Of a stretch of 5,734 nt of DNA, positions 1-5,721 are shown one piece after another. Numbering within the stretch: position 1 is the stretch's first letter; each line of letters starts with the position of its first letter. Where the stretch lies: assembly GCA_913009915.1 (NCBI GenBank), contig CAJVYZ010000211.1:1-5734 (forward strand). The letters run 5' to 3'. Position numbers and translations under genes: made by a program. The DNA comes from an uncultured Gemmatimonadota bacterium (lineage in GTDB: Bacteria; Gemmatimonadota; Gemmatimonadetes; Gemmatimonadales; GWC2-71-9). Under the pieces are notes generated by a model. The model did no database searches, was not told the DNA's origin, and saw only the letters and a program-made list of their open reading frames with translations.

Positions 1-82
1 ACGTGTTTTCTTTTTACAAGTGGACGACGGTATACGTAATAAATCAGTGTGACTGGAGTTCAGACGTGTGCTCTTCCGATCT
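1..82 (+). other. Illumina TruSeq P7/index/Read 2 adapter (artefact)
   Basis: Positions 49-82 are a perfect 34-nt match to the standard Illumina TruSeq index-side (Read 2) adapter, from GTGACTGGAG to TCTTCCGATCT. Positions 17-40 align without gaps to the 24-nt P7 flow-cell sequence with 18 matches and 6 mismatches. The 8 nt between them (41-48, AAATCAGT) occupy exactly the i7 index slot. Order and spacing reproduce the adapter layout, so this is library construct sequence left on a read or contig end. The mismatches in the outer part suggest poor base quality or consensus there. Bases 1-16, T-rich, are unassigned but lie outside P7 and are also probably not genomic. Any reading frame crossing position 82 is chimeric. 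Confidence 0.97.
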
Positions 83-327
83 AACTTCCGCGGATCGATG
101 GTTTCGAGCGTGTCTCCCCGCCGAAGAATGGCACAGTCCATCCGCAGCCGACTGGGCATGACCCAGCCCGCGTCGAGGTGGACGTAAGTGGGAAGATTGG
201 AGGTCGAAAAAAACCCTTCCGGCAGCACCCCGTCCTTGGCCAGCGGCACAAACGTGGCCAGTGGCGCGTCCACCAACGGCGGCGCGCCGAAATCAAGGGT
301 GGTGTAGACGGTATCGGTTCCGGGCAT
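83..327 (-). CDS. TIGR00300 (LOR/SDH-like) family protein, N-terminal fragment cut by adapter
   Basis: Reading from the ATG at 327 gives about 81 residues before the frame runs into adapter sequence, so the C-terminal part is missing for technical reasons. Recognisable blocks are AKDGVLPEGFFSTSNLPTYV (about residues 30-49), a Trp a few residues later, and RMDCAIL (about 62-68). As I recall the family, these match the VLPEGFYSTTN...MDCAIVV signature of TIGR00300 proteins. That family includes archaeal ornithine cyclodeaminase-type enzymes and the C-terminal domain of cyanobacterial AgrE/ArgZ. Family members normally carry roughly 75 further residues before this block. Here an in-frame TGA at 358-360 leaves no room for them, so this is a short-start form or the N-terminal part is encoded elsewhere. 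There is no Shine-Dalgarno before the ATG. The catalytic Rossmann part is not in the window, so the reaction cannot be assigned. Confidence 0.65.
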
Positions 328-332
328 GCAGC

Positions 333-361
333 AAACTATGAGGGGCGTTGAGGGGACTCAA
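333..361 (-). promoter_or_regulatory. Putative leaderless promoter of the TIGR00300-like gene
   Basis: On the minus strand TTGAGT (356-361) and TAGTTT (333-338) are separated by exactly 17 bp, resembling -35 and -10 elements (4/6 and 3/6 consensus matches, with TAnnnT kept). The -10 box ends only 5 bp before the ATG at 327, so transcription would begin at or next to the start codon. That agrees with the absence of a Shine-Dalgarno. The match is modest and is judged mainly on spacing. Confidence 0.35.
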
Positions 362-428
362 GGGCAGCGAGGGCAGACGACGGCGAGGGCAGCGAGGACA
401 GCGGGAGCAGCGAGGGCAGCGGGAGCGG
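361..428 (+). repeat. 9-bp imperfect tandem repeat (AGGGCAGCG unit)
   Basis: Copies are AGGGCAGCG (386-394), AGGACAGCG (395-403), GGAGCAGCG (404-412) and AGGGCAGCG (413-421), followed by a partial GGAGCGG (422-428). Two further copies sit at 361-379, the second with one extra base, separated from the main block by ACGGCG. The array lies between the end of priA and the start of the next gene. On the plus strand it reads as low-complexity Arg/Gly/Gln codons, which explains a spurious frame there. No function is evident. Confidence 0.85.
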
Positions 429-451
429 CACAAACTCTCGCTGAGACACCG

Positions 452-500
452 TCCGCCTGACCGCCTGCCCACCCGTTACCGCCCTACCGCCTTACCGCCC
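452..500 (+). repeat. 8-bp degenerate tandem repeat next to the priA stop
   Basis: An 8-bp period can be followed for about six units. The last three are clear: TTACCGCC (476-483), CTACCGCC (484-491) and TTACCGCC (492-499). Those before it are degenerate, keeping CCGCC at 453-457 and 461-465. The array ends immediately next to the priA stop codon. Read on the minus strand the unit is GGCGGTA(G/A), one base longer than the 7-bp unit found before the epimerase gene. No hairpin plus T-tract is present, so the array does not look like an intrinsic terminator. Confidence 0.8.
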
Positions 501-2921
501 TCAAAGAAGCGACACCGGATCCCTATCAATAATCACCCTCACCCGCTTGCCGCTGGGGAGCCGGTCTGCGGCGAACCGGACGACACGGCCGATCTCCGGG
601 CCCGCTCCCTTCAGCAGAACGTGCCAGCGCCAGCGATCCTTGACCTTGGCCAACGGGGCCGGCGCCGGGCCGAGCACCGTGAGCGGGAGCTCGCGCGCCT
701 CCACCAGCGCATGGCACCAGTTGGCCAACCGGTCCGCCTCTCGCGCTACGTCCTGTTCCACCACACCCGACACCAGGAAGTTTACCAGCGACACGTGGGG
801 CGGGTAGAGCGGTGACCGCCGGATCTCCAGTTCCGCGGCGAGGAAACCGTCGGAGTCGTGTAATGCGGCGTGAGTCAGCGCGTAGTGTTCGGGGTTGTAC
901 GTCTGGACTACGACACGCCCACCCCGGGGGCCACGGCCGGCACGGCCGGCCACCTGGGCCACCAGCTGGAAGGTCCGCTCGGCGGCGCGAAAATCGGGGA
1001 GATACAGCGCGGTATCGGCATCGACCACGCCGACCAGGGTCACGTCGGGAAAATCGAGACCCTTGGCGATCATCTGGGTACCCAGGAGGATGTCGACCTC
1101 CTGACGCTGGACCTGCTCCAGAATTCGGTGATGGGACCACTTTGTGGTGGTGGTGTCGAGGTCCATGCGGGCGAGCCGCGCGTCGGGAAACCGATCGCTG
1201 AGAAAGTGCTCCAACTGCTGGGTCCCGATGCCGCGCATGCGTTGCAGGCCGCTGCCGCACTCACGGCAGGTGCCGGGGACCGCTTCGTTGTGGTCGCAAT
1301 AGTGACACCGCAACCGCGGAGGCGTCCGATGAACCGTTAGCGAAATGCTGCACCGCTCACAGGTCACCACGTAACCGCATCCGGGACACTGGAGAAAGGC
1401 GGCGAACCCACGGCGGTTGAGCAACAGCAGCGCCTGCTCCCCGCGCGCGAGCACACGGATGACGGCATCGTCCAGCGTGGCGGACCAGGGGAACGGCCCG
1501 GCGTCCTTGGCGCGCCCGGCCGTGCGCAGATCGACCAACTCGACCGGCGGCAGCGGTTGACCGCCCACCCGCTCGGGCAGGCTGATCCGGCGGAGTCGCG
1601 CTCCCACCGCGGCGGCGCTCTCGATCGAAGGGGTGGCGCTGCCTAGCAGCAGGCGGGCTCCCTCGAGTTTGGCTCGAACCGCGGCGACCTCGCGGGCATG
1701 GTAACGCGGCGTCTCACCGTTCTTGTAACTCGCCTCGTGCTCTTCGTCGATGACGATGGTCCCCAAATCGGCCACCGGTGCGAACACCGCGGAACGGGCC
1801 CCCACGGCCACCCGTCGCTGTCCGCTCCTGAGGCTGTGCCAGGCATCGGCCCGCTCGCCGTCGGACAGTCCGCTGTGGAGCACCGCCACCTGGTCGCCGA
1901 ACACGCCACGGACACGGCTCACGGTCTGGGGAGTGAGCCCGATCTCGGGCACCAGAATGATGGCGCCCCGGCCAGTTTCCAGCTGGCGGCGAATGGCCTC
2001 CAGATAGACCAGCGTTTTGCCGCTGCCGGTCACCCCCACCAGGAGGGCGCCTTCCCCCACCGGGACGTGATCGAAGGCCTCGAGCGCAGCTACTTGATGG
2101 TCCGTAAGCTTGGTGGGTGGCGGGGACCCCGGATCGAGGGCAAACGGATCCCGTGGCGCTGCGGTGGTGTCGATGCGAGCGAGGCCCCGGCCCACGAGCC
2201 CCTTCACCACGGAGTCGCTGATGGTCAATTGGTCTCGCACGTGGGCCACGGGCGCCTGGCCACCGAGCTGTTCCAGCGTCTGGTATAGCTGCCGCTGCTT
2301 GGGACTGCGTCCGAACACCTGTTGCCGCTCCAGCAGCGTCAGCCGCTCGCCCGCCAGCACCAGAATCCGTTCGGTTGTTCCCGGTTGGGCGGTGGCCGGC
2401 GGCACGACCACCGTTACCACCGCACCGATCCGCACCAGCCGGTCGACCGCGCCCCAGACGGGCTGGCGGAAGTGCCTGGCCAAAGCGGTGACGCCGGCTT
2501 CCCCACCCTTCCGTCGCAGCAAATCCACCACTTGCCCGGCAAGCCCTCCGGCGGTTCCCCTGCGGCCCGCGAGTTTGACCACCACCTTGGACGATCCCCA
2601 CATGCCGCCGGGAAGCATCGCCTTGACCGCAAGACCGATGGGCGCGCCGTAGTAGCCGGCCATCCACTTGGCGGTTTCCAGCAACGGACCGGACAGCACC
2701 GGTTCCGCGTCGGGTGCGCCGAGGATGTCCTTGGGGTCTACTGTCGCGGGGGGAGCTTCGTCGGTGGTGCTTACCACGAGGCCCACGAGTTCGCGCCGGC
2801 GCAGCGGGACGACGACTCGGGCCCCGGCGACGACCCGGTCGCCGAGGGATGTTGGAATCCGATAGGTGTAGGACTGGCCCAGCGGGAGCGGCAGAACGAC
2901 GTCGGCGAACCGCGCCGTCAT
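501..2921 (-). CDS. priA: Primosomal protein N' (replication restart helicase PriA)
   Basis: This 806-aa protein is complete and close in length to long PriA forms such as that of Bacillus. PriA binds stalled or repaired forks, unwinds the lagging arm 3' to 5' and starts reloading of the replicative helicase. The N-terminal 3'-DNA-binding domain occupies about residues 1-105 (start MTARFADVVLPLP; KWMAGYYGAPIG at 85-96) and is followed by a winged-helix segment. The helicase core shows Walker A GVTGSGKT (296-303), the DEEH box (392-395), GSATPS (427-432), GTQMIAKGLDFPDV (614-627) and QVAGRAGRG (656-664). Eight cysteines for two structural zincs are all present at 512, 515, 521, 524, 539, 542, 552 and 555. 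The ATG overlaps the epimerase TGA by 4 bp, so translation is probably coupled, and there is no strong Shine-Dalgarno of its own. Large open frames on both strands inside it are GC-driven shadows. Confidence 0.98.
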   Translation of the reverse strand: MTARFADVVLPLPLGQSYTYRIPTSLGDRVVAGARVVVPLRRRELVGLVVSTTDEAPPATVDPKDILGAPDAEPVLSGPLLETAKWMAGYYGAPIGLAVKAMLPGGMWGSSKVVVKLAGRRGTAGGLAGQVVDLLRRKGGEAGVTALARHFRQPVWGAVDRLVRIGAVVTVVVPPATAQPGTTERILVLAGERLTLLERQQVFGRSPKQRQLYQTLEQLGGQAPVAHVRDQLTISDSVVKGLVGRGLARIDTTAAPRDPFALDPGSPPPTKLTDHQVAALEAFDHVPVGEGALLVGVTGSGKTLVYLEAIRRQLETGRGAIILVPEIGLTPQTVSRVRGVFGDQVAVLHSGLSDGERADAWHSLRSGQRRVAVGARSAVFAPVADLGTIVIDEEHEASYKNGETPRYHAREVAAVRAKLEGARLLLGSATPSIESAAAVGARLRRISLPERVGGQPLPPVELVDLRTAGRAKDAGPFPWSATLDDAVIRVLARGEQALLLLNRRGFAAFLQCPGCGYVVTCERCSISLTVHRTPPRLRCHYCDHNEAVPGTCRECGSGLQRMRGIGTQQLEHFLSDRFPDARLARMDLDTTTTKWSHHRILEQVQRQEVDILLGTQMIAKGLDFPDVTLVGVVDADTALYLPDFRAAERTFQLVAQVAGRAGRGPRGGRVVVQTYNPEHYALTHAALHDSDGFLAAELEIRRSPLYPPHVSLVNFLVSGVVEQDVAREADRLANWCHALVEARELPLTVLGPAPAPLAKVKDRWRWHVLLKGAGPEIGRVVRFAADRLPSGKRVRVIIDRDPVSLL

Positions 2922-3931
2922 GCCCGGCTAACGCCGAGCCCCGGAGCGGACGGCAACTCGACCCGACCGTCGTCGATGGTGGCACCGCGGAACGGATCGC
3001 TGGCCAGGAGCGCGGCGCCATCGAGGTCGACGATATCGACCAGCGGTGTGAAGTGGGCCGCGGCGGTAATGGCGAGGGACGATTCCACCATACAGCCGAC
3101 CATCACCATCATGTGGTGTGCCCGGGCGATGGCGATCATGCGCAGCGCCTCACGCAGGCCGCCACATTTGGCCAACTTGATGTTGATGCCGTCCACGGCG
3201 CCGACCAGCCGGGGAATGTCGTGCGAGGTGACACAACTCTCGTCGGCGATGATGGGAATGGTGGAGACGGCGGTGAGTTGGGCTAAGCCGTCGATGTCGT
3301 CCGGCGCCAACGGCTGCTCCAGCACGGTGATGTCGAACTCCTCGAGAACGGGGAGCATGGCCACGGCCTGCTTGACGGTCCAGGCGCAATTGGCGTCGAC
3401 CCGGATCTCCTTGTCGGTGACACCGCGGATGGTCTCGAGTATTTCGCGGTCCCGGTCGCTGCCCAGTTTGACCTTCAGCACCGGATACTGTTCCGCCTCG
3501 GCCACCTTCTGCCGGATGCGCTCGACGGTATCCATGCCGATGGTATAGGTCGACAGGGGCGCTTCGGCCGGATTGAGTCCCCATACCTGGTACAGCGGTA
3601 CGCCGAGCCGCTTGGCCATGAGGTCGTGCAGGGCCGACGACAACGCGGCGCGGGCCGAACCGTTCCGGCCCATGAGCTGGAGCCAGGTCCGCTCAGCCCC
3701 TTCGAGATCGAATGGATCGTCGGGGAGGGCGGTCCGATATGTTTCGAGCGCTGCCATCACCGTATCGGCCGTCTCGCCATAAAACTTGCTCGGCGCCGCC
3801 TCGCCCCAACCCTCCACACCGTCGTCGTCGATCAGCCGGACCCATACGGTGCGATACTCGCTCGAGCCGCCACGGGCGATGACGAAGGGATGTTTGGTGG
3901 TGAGGGTGAGGATTTCGGATTCTAGGCGCAT
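2918..3931 (-). CDS. Dipeptide epimerase (L-Ala-D/L-Glu epimerase type), enolase superfamily
   Basis: This 337-aa protein is full length for the family. It belongs to the muconate-lactonizing subgroup of the enolase superfamily. Visible active-site elements are K153 and K155 (LKVKLG), the metal ligands D179 (RVDAN), E205 (LEQPL) and D230 (ADES), and the opposite-face lysine K252 in NIKLAKCGG. The D302-x-D304 pair (VDLDG) is the motif by which dipeptide epimerases hold the substrate ammonium group. The likely reaction is C-alpha epimerisation of L-Ala-D-Glu in murein peptide recycling. The acidic residue preference is inferred, since relatives act on other dipeptides. The start is supported by family alignment (a beta strand, then KHPFVIARGG). 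Unusually, the bases directly before the ATG are CCC of a 7-bp tandem repeat, so there is no Shine-Dalgarno. Translation may rely on re-initiation from the deacetylase stop 34 bp upstream. The stop overlaps the priA start. Confidence 0.93.
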   Translation of the reverse strand: MRLESEILTLTTKHPFVIARGGSSEYRTVWVRLIDDDGVEGWGEAAPSKFYGETADTVMAALETYRTALPDDPFDLEGAERTWLQLMGRNGSARAALSSALHDLMAKRLGVPLYQVWGLNPAEAPLSTYTIGMDTVERIRQKVAEAEQYPVLKVKLGSDRDREILETIRGVTDKEIRVDANCAWTVKQAVAMLPVLEEFDITVLEQPLAPDDIDGLAQLTAVSTIPIIADESCVTSHDIPRLVGAVDGINIKLAKCGGLREALRMIAIARAHHMMVMVGCMVESSLAITAAAHFTPLVDIVDLDGAALLASDPFRGATIDDGRVELPSAPGLGVSRA

Positions 3932-3965
3932 GGGCGTAGGGCGTAGGGCGTAGGGCGTCGTGAGG
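3932..3965 (+). repeat. 7-bp tandem repeat (CGTAGGG) with G-quadruplex motif
   Basis: Three perfect copies of CGTAGGG lie at 3935-3941, 3942-3948 and 3949-3955, preceded by GGG at 3932-3934. Together they give four GGG tracts with identical CGTA loops, a textbook G3N4 quadruplex motif on the plus strand. That is the template strand for the surrounding genes. The repeat begins directly at the base before the epimerase ATG. The rest of this 34-bp gap continues with a related AGGCTAGGCTAGGG run that contains the deacetylase stop codon (3966-3968). Confidence 0.88.
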
Positions 3966-4856
3966 CTAGGCTAGGGCGCCGATGTGAGCAAGGGCGCCTT
4001 CGGCGATACGGTCTGGAATGTAGCCTCCCTCCAGGAGGCCTACTATGGGCACGCCCGGGAGGGCGGCGCGAATTCTCTCGGTGACCTCGGCGTAGTCGGG
4101 GGCCTCCAAGGTGAAGCCTCCCAGTGGATCGCCGGCCATGGCGTCGAAACCGGCGCTGATGAGCACCATGTCGGGGGCCCAGTCGTCGATCGCCCGGCTA
4201 ACGGCCTGCCACAGATCGTCCACGTAACGCTGGGCCGGGAGGCCCGGCGGGCGGGGGACGTTGAACACGTTGCCGACGCCGCGTTCTGATTCCGCCCCGG
4301 TACCGGGATACCACGGCCATTGGTGCAGCGACACGAACCGGATGGTCGGATCGCGTTCCACCAAGGCCTGGGTGCCGTTGCCGTGGTGTACGTCCCAATC
4401 GACGATCAGCACCTGAGCGGCGCCGCCCGCCTGGGCCCGGCGGGCCGCCACCACCACGTTGTTGACGAAGCAGAACCCCATGGCTTCCCGCTCGAGGGCG
4501 TGGTGCCCGGGCGGGCGCACCGCGGCAAAGGCATTGCCTCCGCCGAGGGCGTGGTCCACCGCCGCCGACACGGCGCCGACGGCGCCGAGGATGGCGGGCC
4601 AAGTCGATGCGCTCATGGCGGTGTCGGGGGTCAGGGCTCCACCACCATCGTGGCTAAGGGCCTCGAGCGTTGCCAGATAGTCGGCTGGGTGAACCGAGGT
4701 GATGGCAGTGATATCGCCCGGTTGGGCATCGTGAACGGGAATGCCCGCCTTATCGAGCGCCTGGAGCAACACCGTGAGACGGGCCGGACCCTCCGGATGG
4801 CCAGGTCCGGGGTCGTGGGTGGCACACGCGGGGTGGGTGTACACCGCCACGGTCAT
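3966..4856 (-). CDS. Histone deacetylase family (class II-like) zinc amidohydrolase
   Basis: The 296-aa protein covers the whole arginase/deacetylase-fold catalytic domain and little else. Motifs in order are RPPGHHA (114-120, with the H118/H119 catalytic dyad), GFCFVNN (127-133), DWDVHHGNGT (153-162, zinc ligands D155 and H157), SLHQWPWYPGTG (176-187), SAGFDAMAGDPLGG (234-247, zinc ligand D238) and LEGGY (275-279, transition-state Tyr279). All catalytic residues are intact, so it should be active. It resembles HDAC6-like and bacterial deacetylases that remove acyl groups from lysine, polyamines or small amides, and the substrate is not predictable. No signal peptide is seen, so it is cytoplasmic. 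The ATG at 4856 is chosen over an upstream in-frame start at 5027. It gives the family N-terminus (MTVAVYTHPAC) and overlaps the preceding gene's stop by 4 bp (ATGA). The longer start would add 57 Arg/Pro-rich residues lying inside that gene. Confidence 0.95.
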   Translation of the reverse strand: MTVAVYTHPACATHDPGPGHPEGPARLTVLLQALDKAGIPVHDAQPGDITAITSVHPADYLATLEALSHDGGGALTPDTAMSASTWPAILGAVGAVSAAVDHALGGGNAFAAVRPPGHHALEREAMGFCFVNNVVVAARRAQAGGAAQVLIVDWDVHHGNGTQALVERDPTIRFVSLHQWPWYPGTGAESERGVGNVFNVPRPPGLPAQRYVDDLWQAVSRAIDDWAPDMVLISAGFDAMAGDPLGGFTLEAPDYAEVTERIRAALPGVPIVGLLEGGYIPDRIAEGALAHIGALA

Positions 4857-5116
4857 TGGCGGTCCCGGGTGAGGGTGCCCAGCTCCTTCACTTCGTTTTT
4901 CAGATCGAGTCGGGCGGCGTCGATATCCGCCAAACGTTTGAGGTAGCGGCGCCAGGAAAGGAGCAGCCCGGCGGCGACAATGGCCGACGCCGCTCCGCCG
5001 GCCGCCAGACCCATGCGGTCGGTCCACACGCCTGCCGAGACGAGCAGAACCGCGTCCAGCAACAGCACGCCCACCGCAACCACCAGGATGACGCGGGTTC
5101 GGGGAGCGCGGGGCAT
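4853..5116 (-). CDS. Small two-helix membrane hairpin protein, unknown function
   Basis: This 87-aa protein is not recognised. A basic N-terminus (MPRAPRTR) is followed by a hydrophobic helix at about residues 8-31 that contains an Asp at 21. A short turn (WTDR) leads to a second hydrophobic helix at about 35-54. A charged helix rich in Arg, Lys, Glu and Asp (55-80) has a heptad-like Leu/Ile spacing (L62, I65, L70, L72, V76, L79) and might form a coiled coil. The positive-inside rule puts both ends in the cytoplasm. It lies 14 bp after the ubiquitin-like gene and its TGA overlaps the deacetylase ATG, so it is very probably co-translated with that enzyme. It could anchor a partner at the membrane, but this is inference from position only. 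No clear Shine-Dalgarno precedes the ATG. Confidence 0.75.
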   Translation of the reverse strand: MPRAPRTRVILVVAVGVLLLDAVLLVSAGVWTDRMGLAAGGAASAIVAAGLLLSWRRYLKRLADIDAARLDLKNEVKELGTLTRDRQ

Positions 5117-5130
5117 CTGCGTGGTACTCG

Positions 5131-5391
5131 CTAGCTGACTGGTTGGCGGCGCTTGGAGAGGATGATGAGTTGGACGTTGGGCACTACGCCGACGGCGGCC
5201 AGGGTCTGTGACTCGTCATCGATCAGGGCGCCGCGGAACTTCACTTCGTAGGCGTCGACGTCCCGAGCCGCGTGGGTGGCTGCCAGCGCCTGACGCTTGA
5301 TGTCGCCAACGGTGGTGTCCGGTCCCGCCTCGAGCGAGAGGCCGTCCCAGGATTCGTACACCATTACCCGGAGGTGAATCGGCGAACTCAT
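5131..5391 (-). CDS. Small ubiquitin-like (beta-grasp) protein, no C-terminal GlyGly
   Basis: This 86-aa protein has the pattern of a ubiquitin fold. There is a first strand (IHLRVMVYE, 5-13), a second strand leading to TTVGDIKRQALAA (26-38), which matches the ubiquitin TVxxIKxx helix start, and a strand AYEVKFRG (47-54). ALIDDESQTLAAVGVVPN (55-72) mirrors ubiquitin's G-x-x-L-D-D-xx-TL-xx-x-x-I segment, and a final strand VQLIILS (73-79) follows. The C-terminus is KRRQPVS with no GlyGly, so canonical E1-type activation is not expected unless the tail is processed. The closest architectural analogy is YukD/EsaB-like or other non-conjugated bacterial ubiquitin-like proteins. The ATG at 5391 has a strong Shine-Dalgarno and overlaps the preceding gene's TGA. 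Fold assignment rests on pattern only, and the role is unknown. Confidence 0.75.
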   Translation of the reverse strand: MSSPIHLRVMVYESWDGLSLEAGPDTTVGDIKRQALAATHAARDVDAYEVKFRGALIDDESQTLAAVGVVPNVQLIILSKRRQPVS

Positions 5392-5660
5392 GCGGCGGAC
5401 TCCTCGGGAGTCGGCAGGGTCGACAGAAACCGGTCGAGCGCCTGGTCGAACAGGAACGTGGACCCGCGAACCCGGGTAGCCCCGTCCGCGGGGAACGTGC
5501 TCACCACCACCTCTTCGCCCCCCTGCCCCCGGAGGACGAGGTAGTTGGGCCCCTCGACCTCGGGGAAGGCGGCCTGACTGGTGACCCGTTCGGAGAAGAA
5601 CGCCTTGGCACGCGCCAGCACTTCGGCGGCGTTGAGGCTGGTGACGGTGTCGTAGACCAT
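5388..5660 (-). CDS. Conserved-looking small protein, unknown function (90 aa)
   Basis: The protein is not recognised. It starts at the ATG at 5660 and runs 90 residues. Predicted layout by eye is a helix (about 9-24, NAAEVLARAKAFFSERV), three strands (NYLVLRGQ 39-46, EEVVVSTF 49-56, ATRVRGSTFLF 61-71), a helix (72-82) and an acidic, Ala-ending tail. There is no signal peptide, membrane segment or metal-binding cluster. A longer in-frame start at 5717 would be a TTG overlapping the -10 candidate and is unlikely. Weak Shine-Dalgarno-like GGAA lies 9 nt before the ATG. Its TGA overlaps the ubiquitin-like gene's ATG, so it is the first visible gene of the operon. Low-complexity shadows are absent and strand patterning is good, which favours a real gene. 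Confidence 0.75.
   Translation of the reverse strand: MVYDTVTSLNAAEVLARAKAFFSERVTSQAAFPEVEGPNYLVLRGQGGEEVVVSTFPADGATRVRGSTFLFDQALDRFLSTLPTPEESAA
5400..5405 (-). promoter_or_regulatory. Ribosome binding site of the ubiquitin-like gene
   Basis: On the minus strand GAGGAG lies 8 nt before the ATG at 5391. It is the only textbook Shine-Dalgarno I find in the window, and it sits inside the end of the preceding gene. It supports independent, efficient initiation of the ubiquitin-like protein in addition to the ATGA coupling and fixes its start. Confidence 0.75.
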
Positions 5661-5715
5661 GGGTGACGGTTCCGGTAGCGGGGATCGGTGGAAGGGAATG
5701 GCGAGGCCAGCCTGC

Positions 5716-5721
5716 AATATA
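5716..5721 (-). promoter_or_regulatory. Candidate -10 element for the operon
   Basis: TATATT occurs on the minus strand in an otherwise GC-rich stretch, 55 bp before the ATG at 5660, and would give a leader of roughly 50 nt. A -35 element 17 bp further upstream would fall outside the window, so the promoter cannot be completed. The local drop in GC content is the main support. Confidence 0.4.

Noticed and set aside
81..296. 71-codon open frame on the minus strand at the left edge
   Set aside because: It ends within adapter sequence and is out of frame with the TIGR00300-like protein, whose conserved motifs are in the frame starting at 327.
328..500. Possible terminator after priA
   Set aside because: I found no GC-rich hairpin followed by a T-tract on the minus strand. 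The gap holds tandem repeats and a candidate promoter only.
348..815. 155-codon open frame on the plus strand
   Set aside because: Its first part is only the translation of the 9-bp repeat array and its second part is antisense to the end of priA.
1714..3021. 435-codon open frame on the minus strand overlapping priA
   Set aside because: It is a +1/-1 frame shadow of priA, rich in Arg, Gly and Pro. The priA frame has all helicase motifs uninterrupted, so there is no frameshift to explain.
2322..3548. 408-codon open frame on the plus strand
   Set aside because: It lies antisense to the priA start and most of the epimerase, both of which have complete catalytic motifs. Its translation is low-complexity with no recognisable domain. 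High GC content suppresses stop codons in shadow frames.
4857..5027. 57-residue N-terminal extension of the deacetylase
   Set aside because: It is Arg/Pro-rich, lies inside the membrane-hairpin gene and precedes the family's normal N-terminus. The ATG at 4856 makes an ATGA overlap.
3966..5660. Ubiquitin-conjugation-type antiphage system
   Set aside because: No E1, E2, JAB deubiquitinase, nuclease or pore-forming effector is present, and the ubiquitin-like protein has no GlyGly tail, so calling a defence system is not supported.
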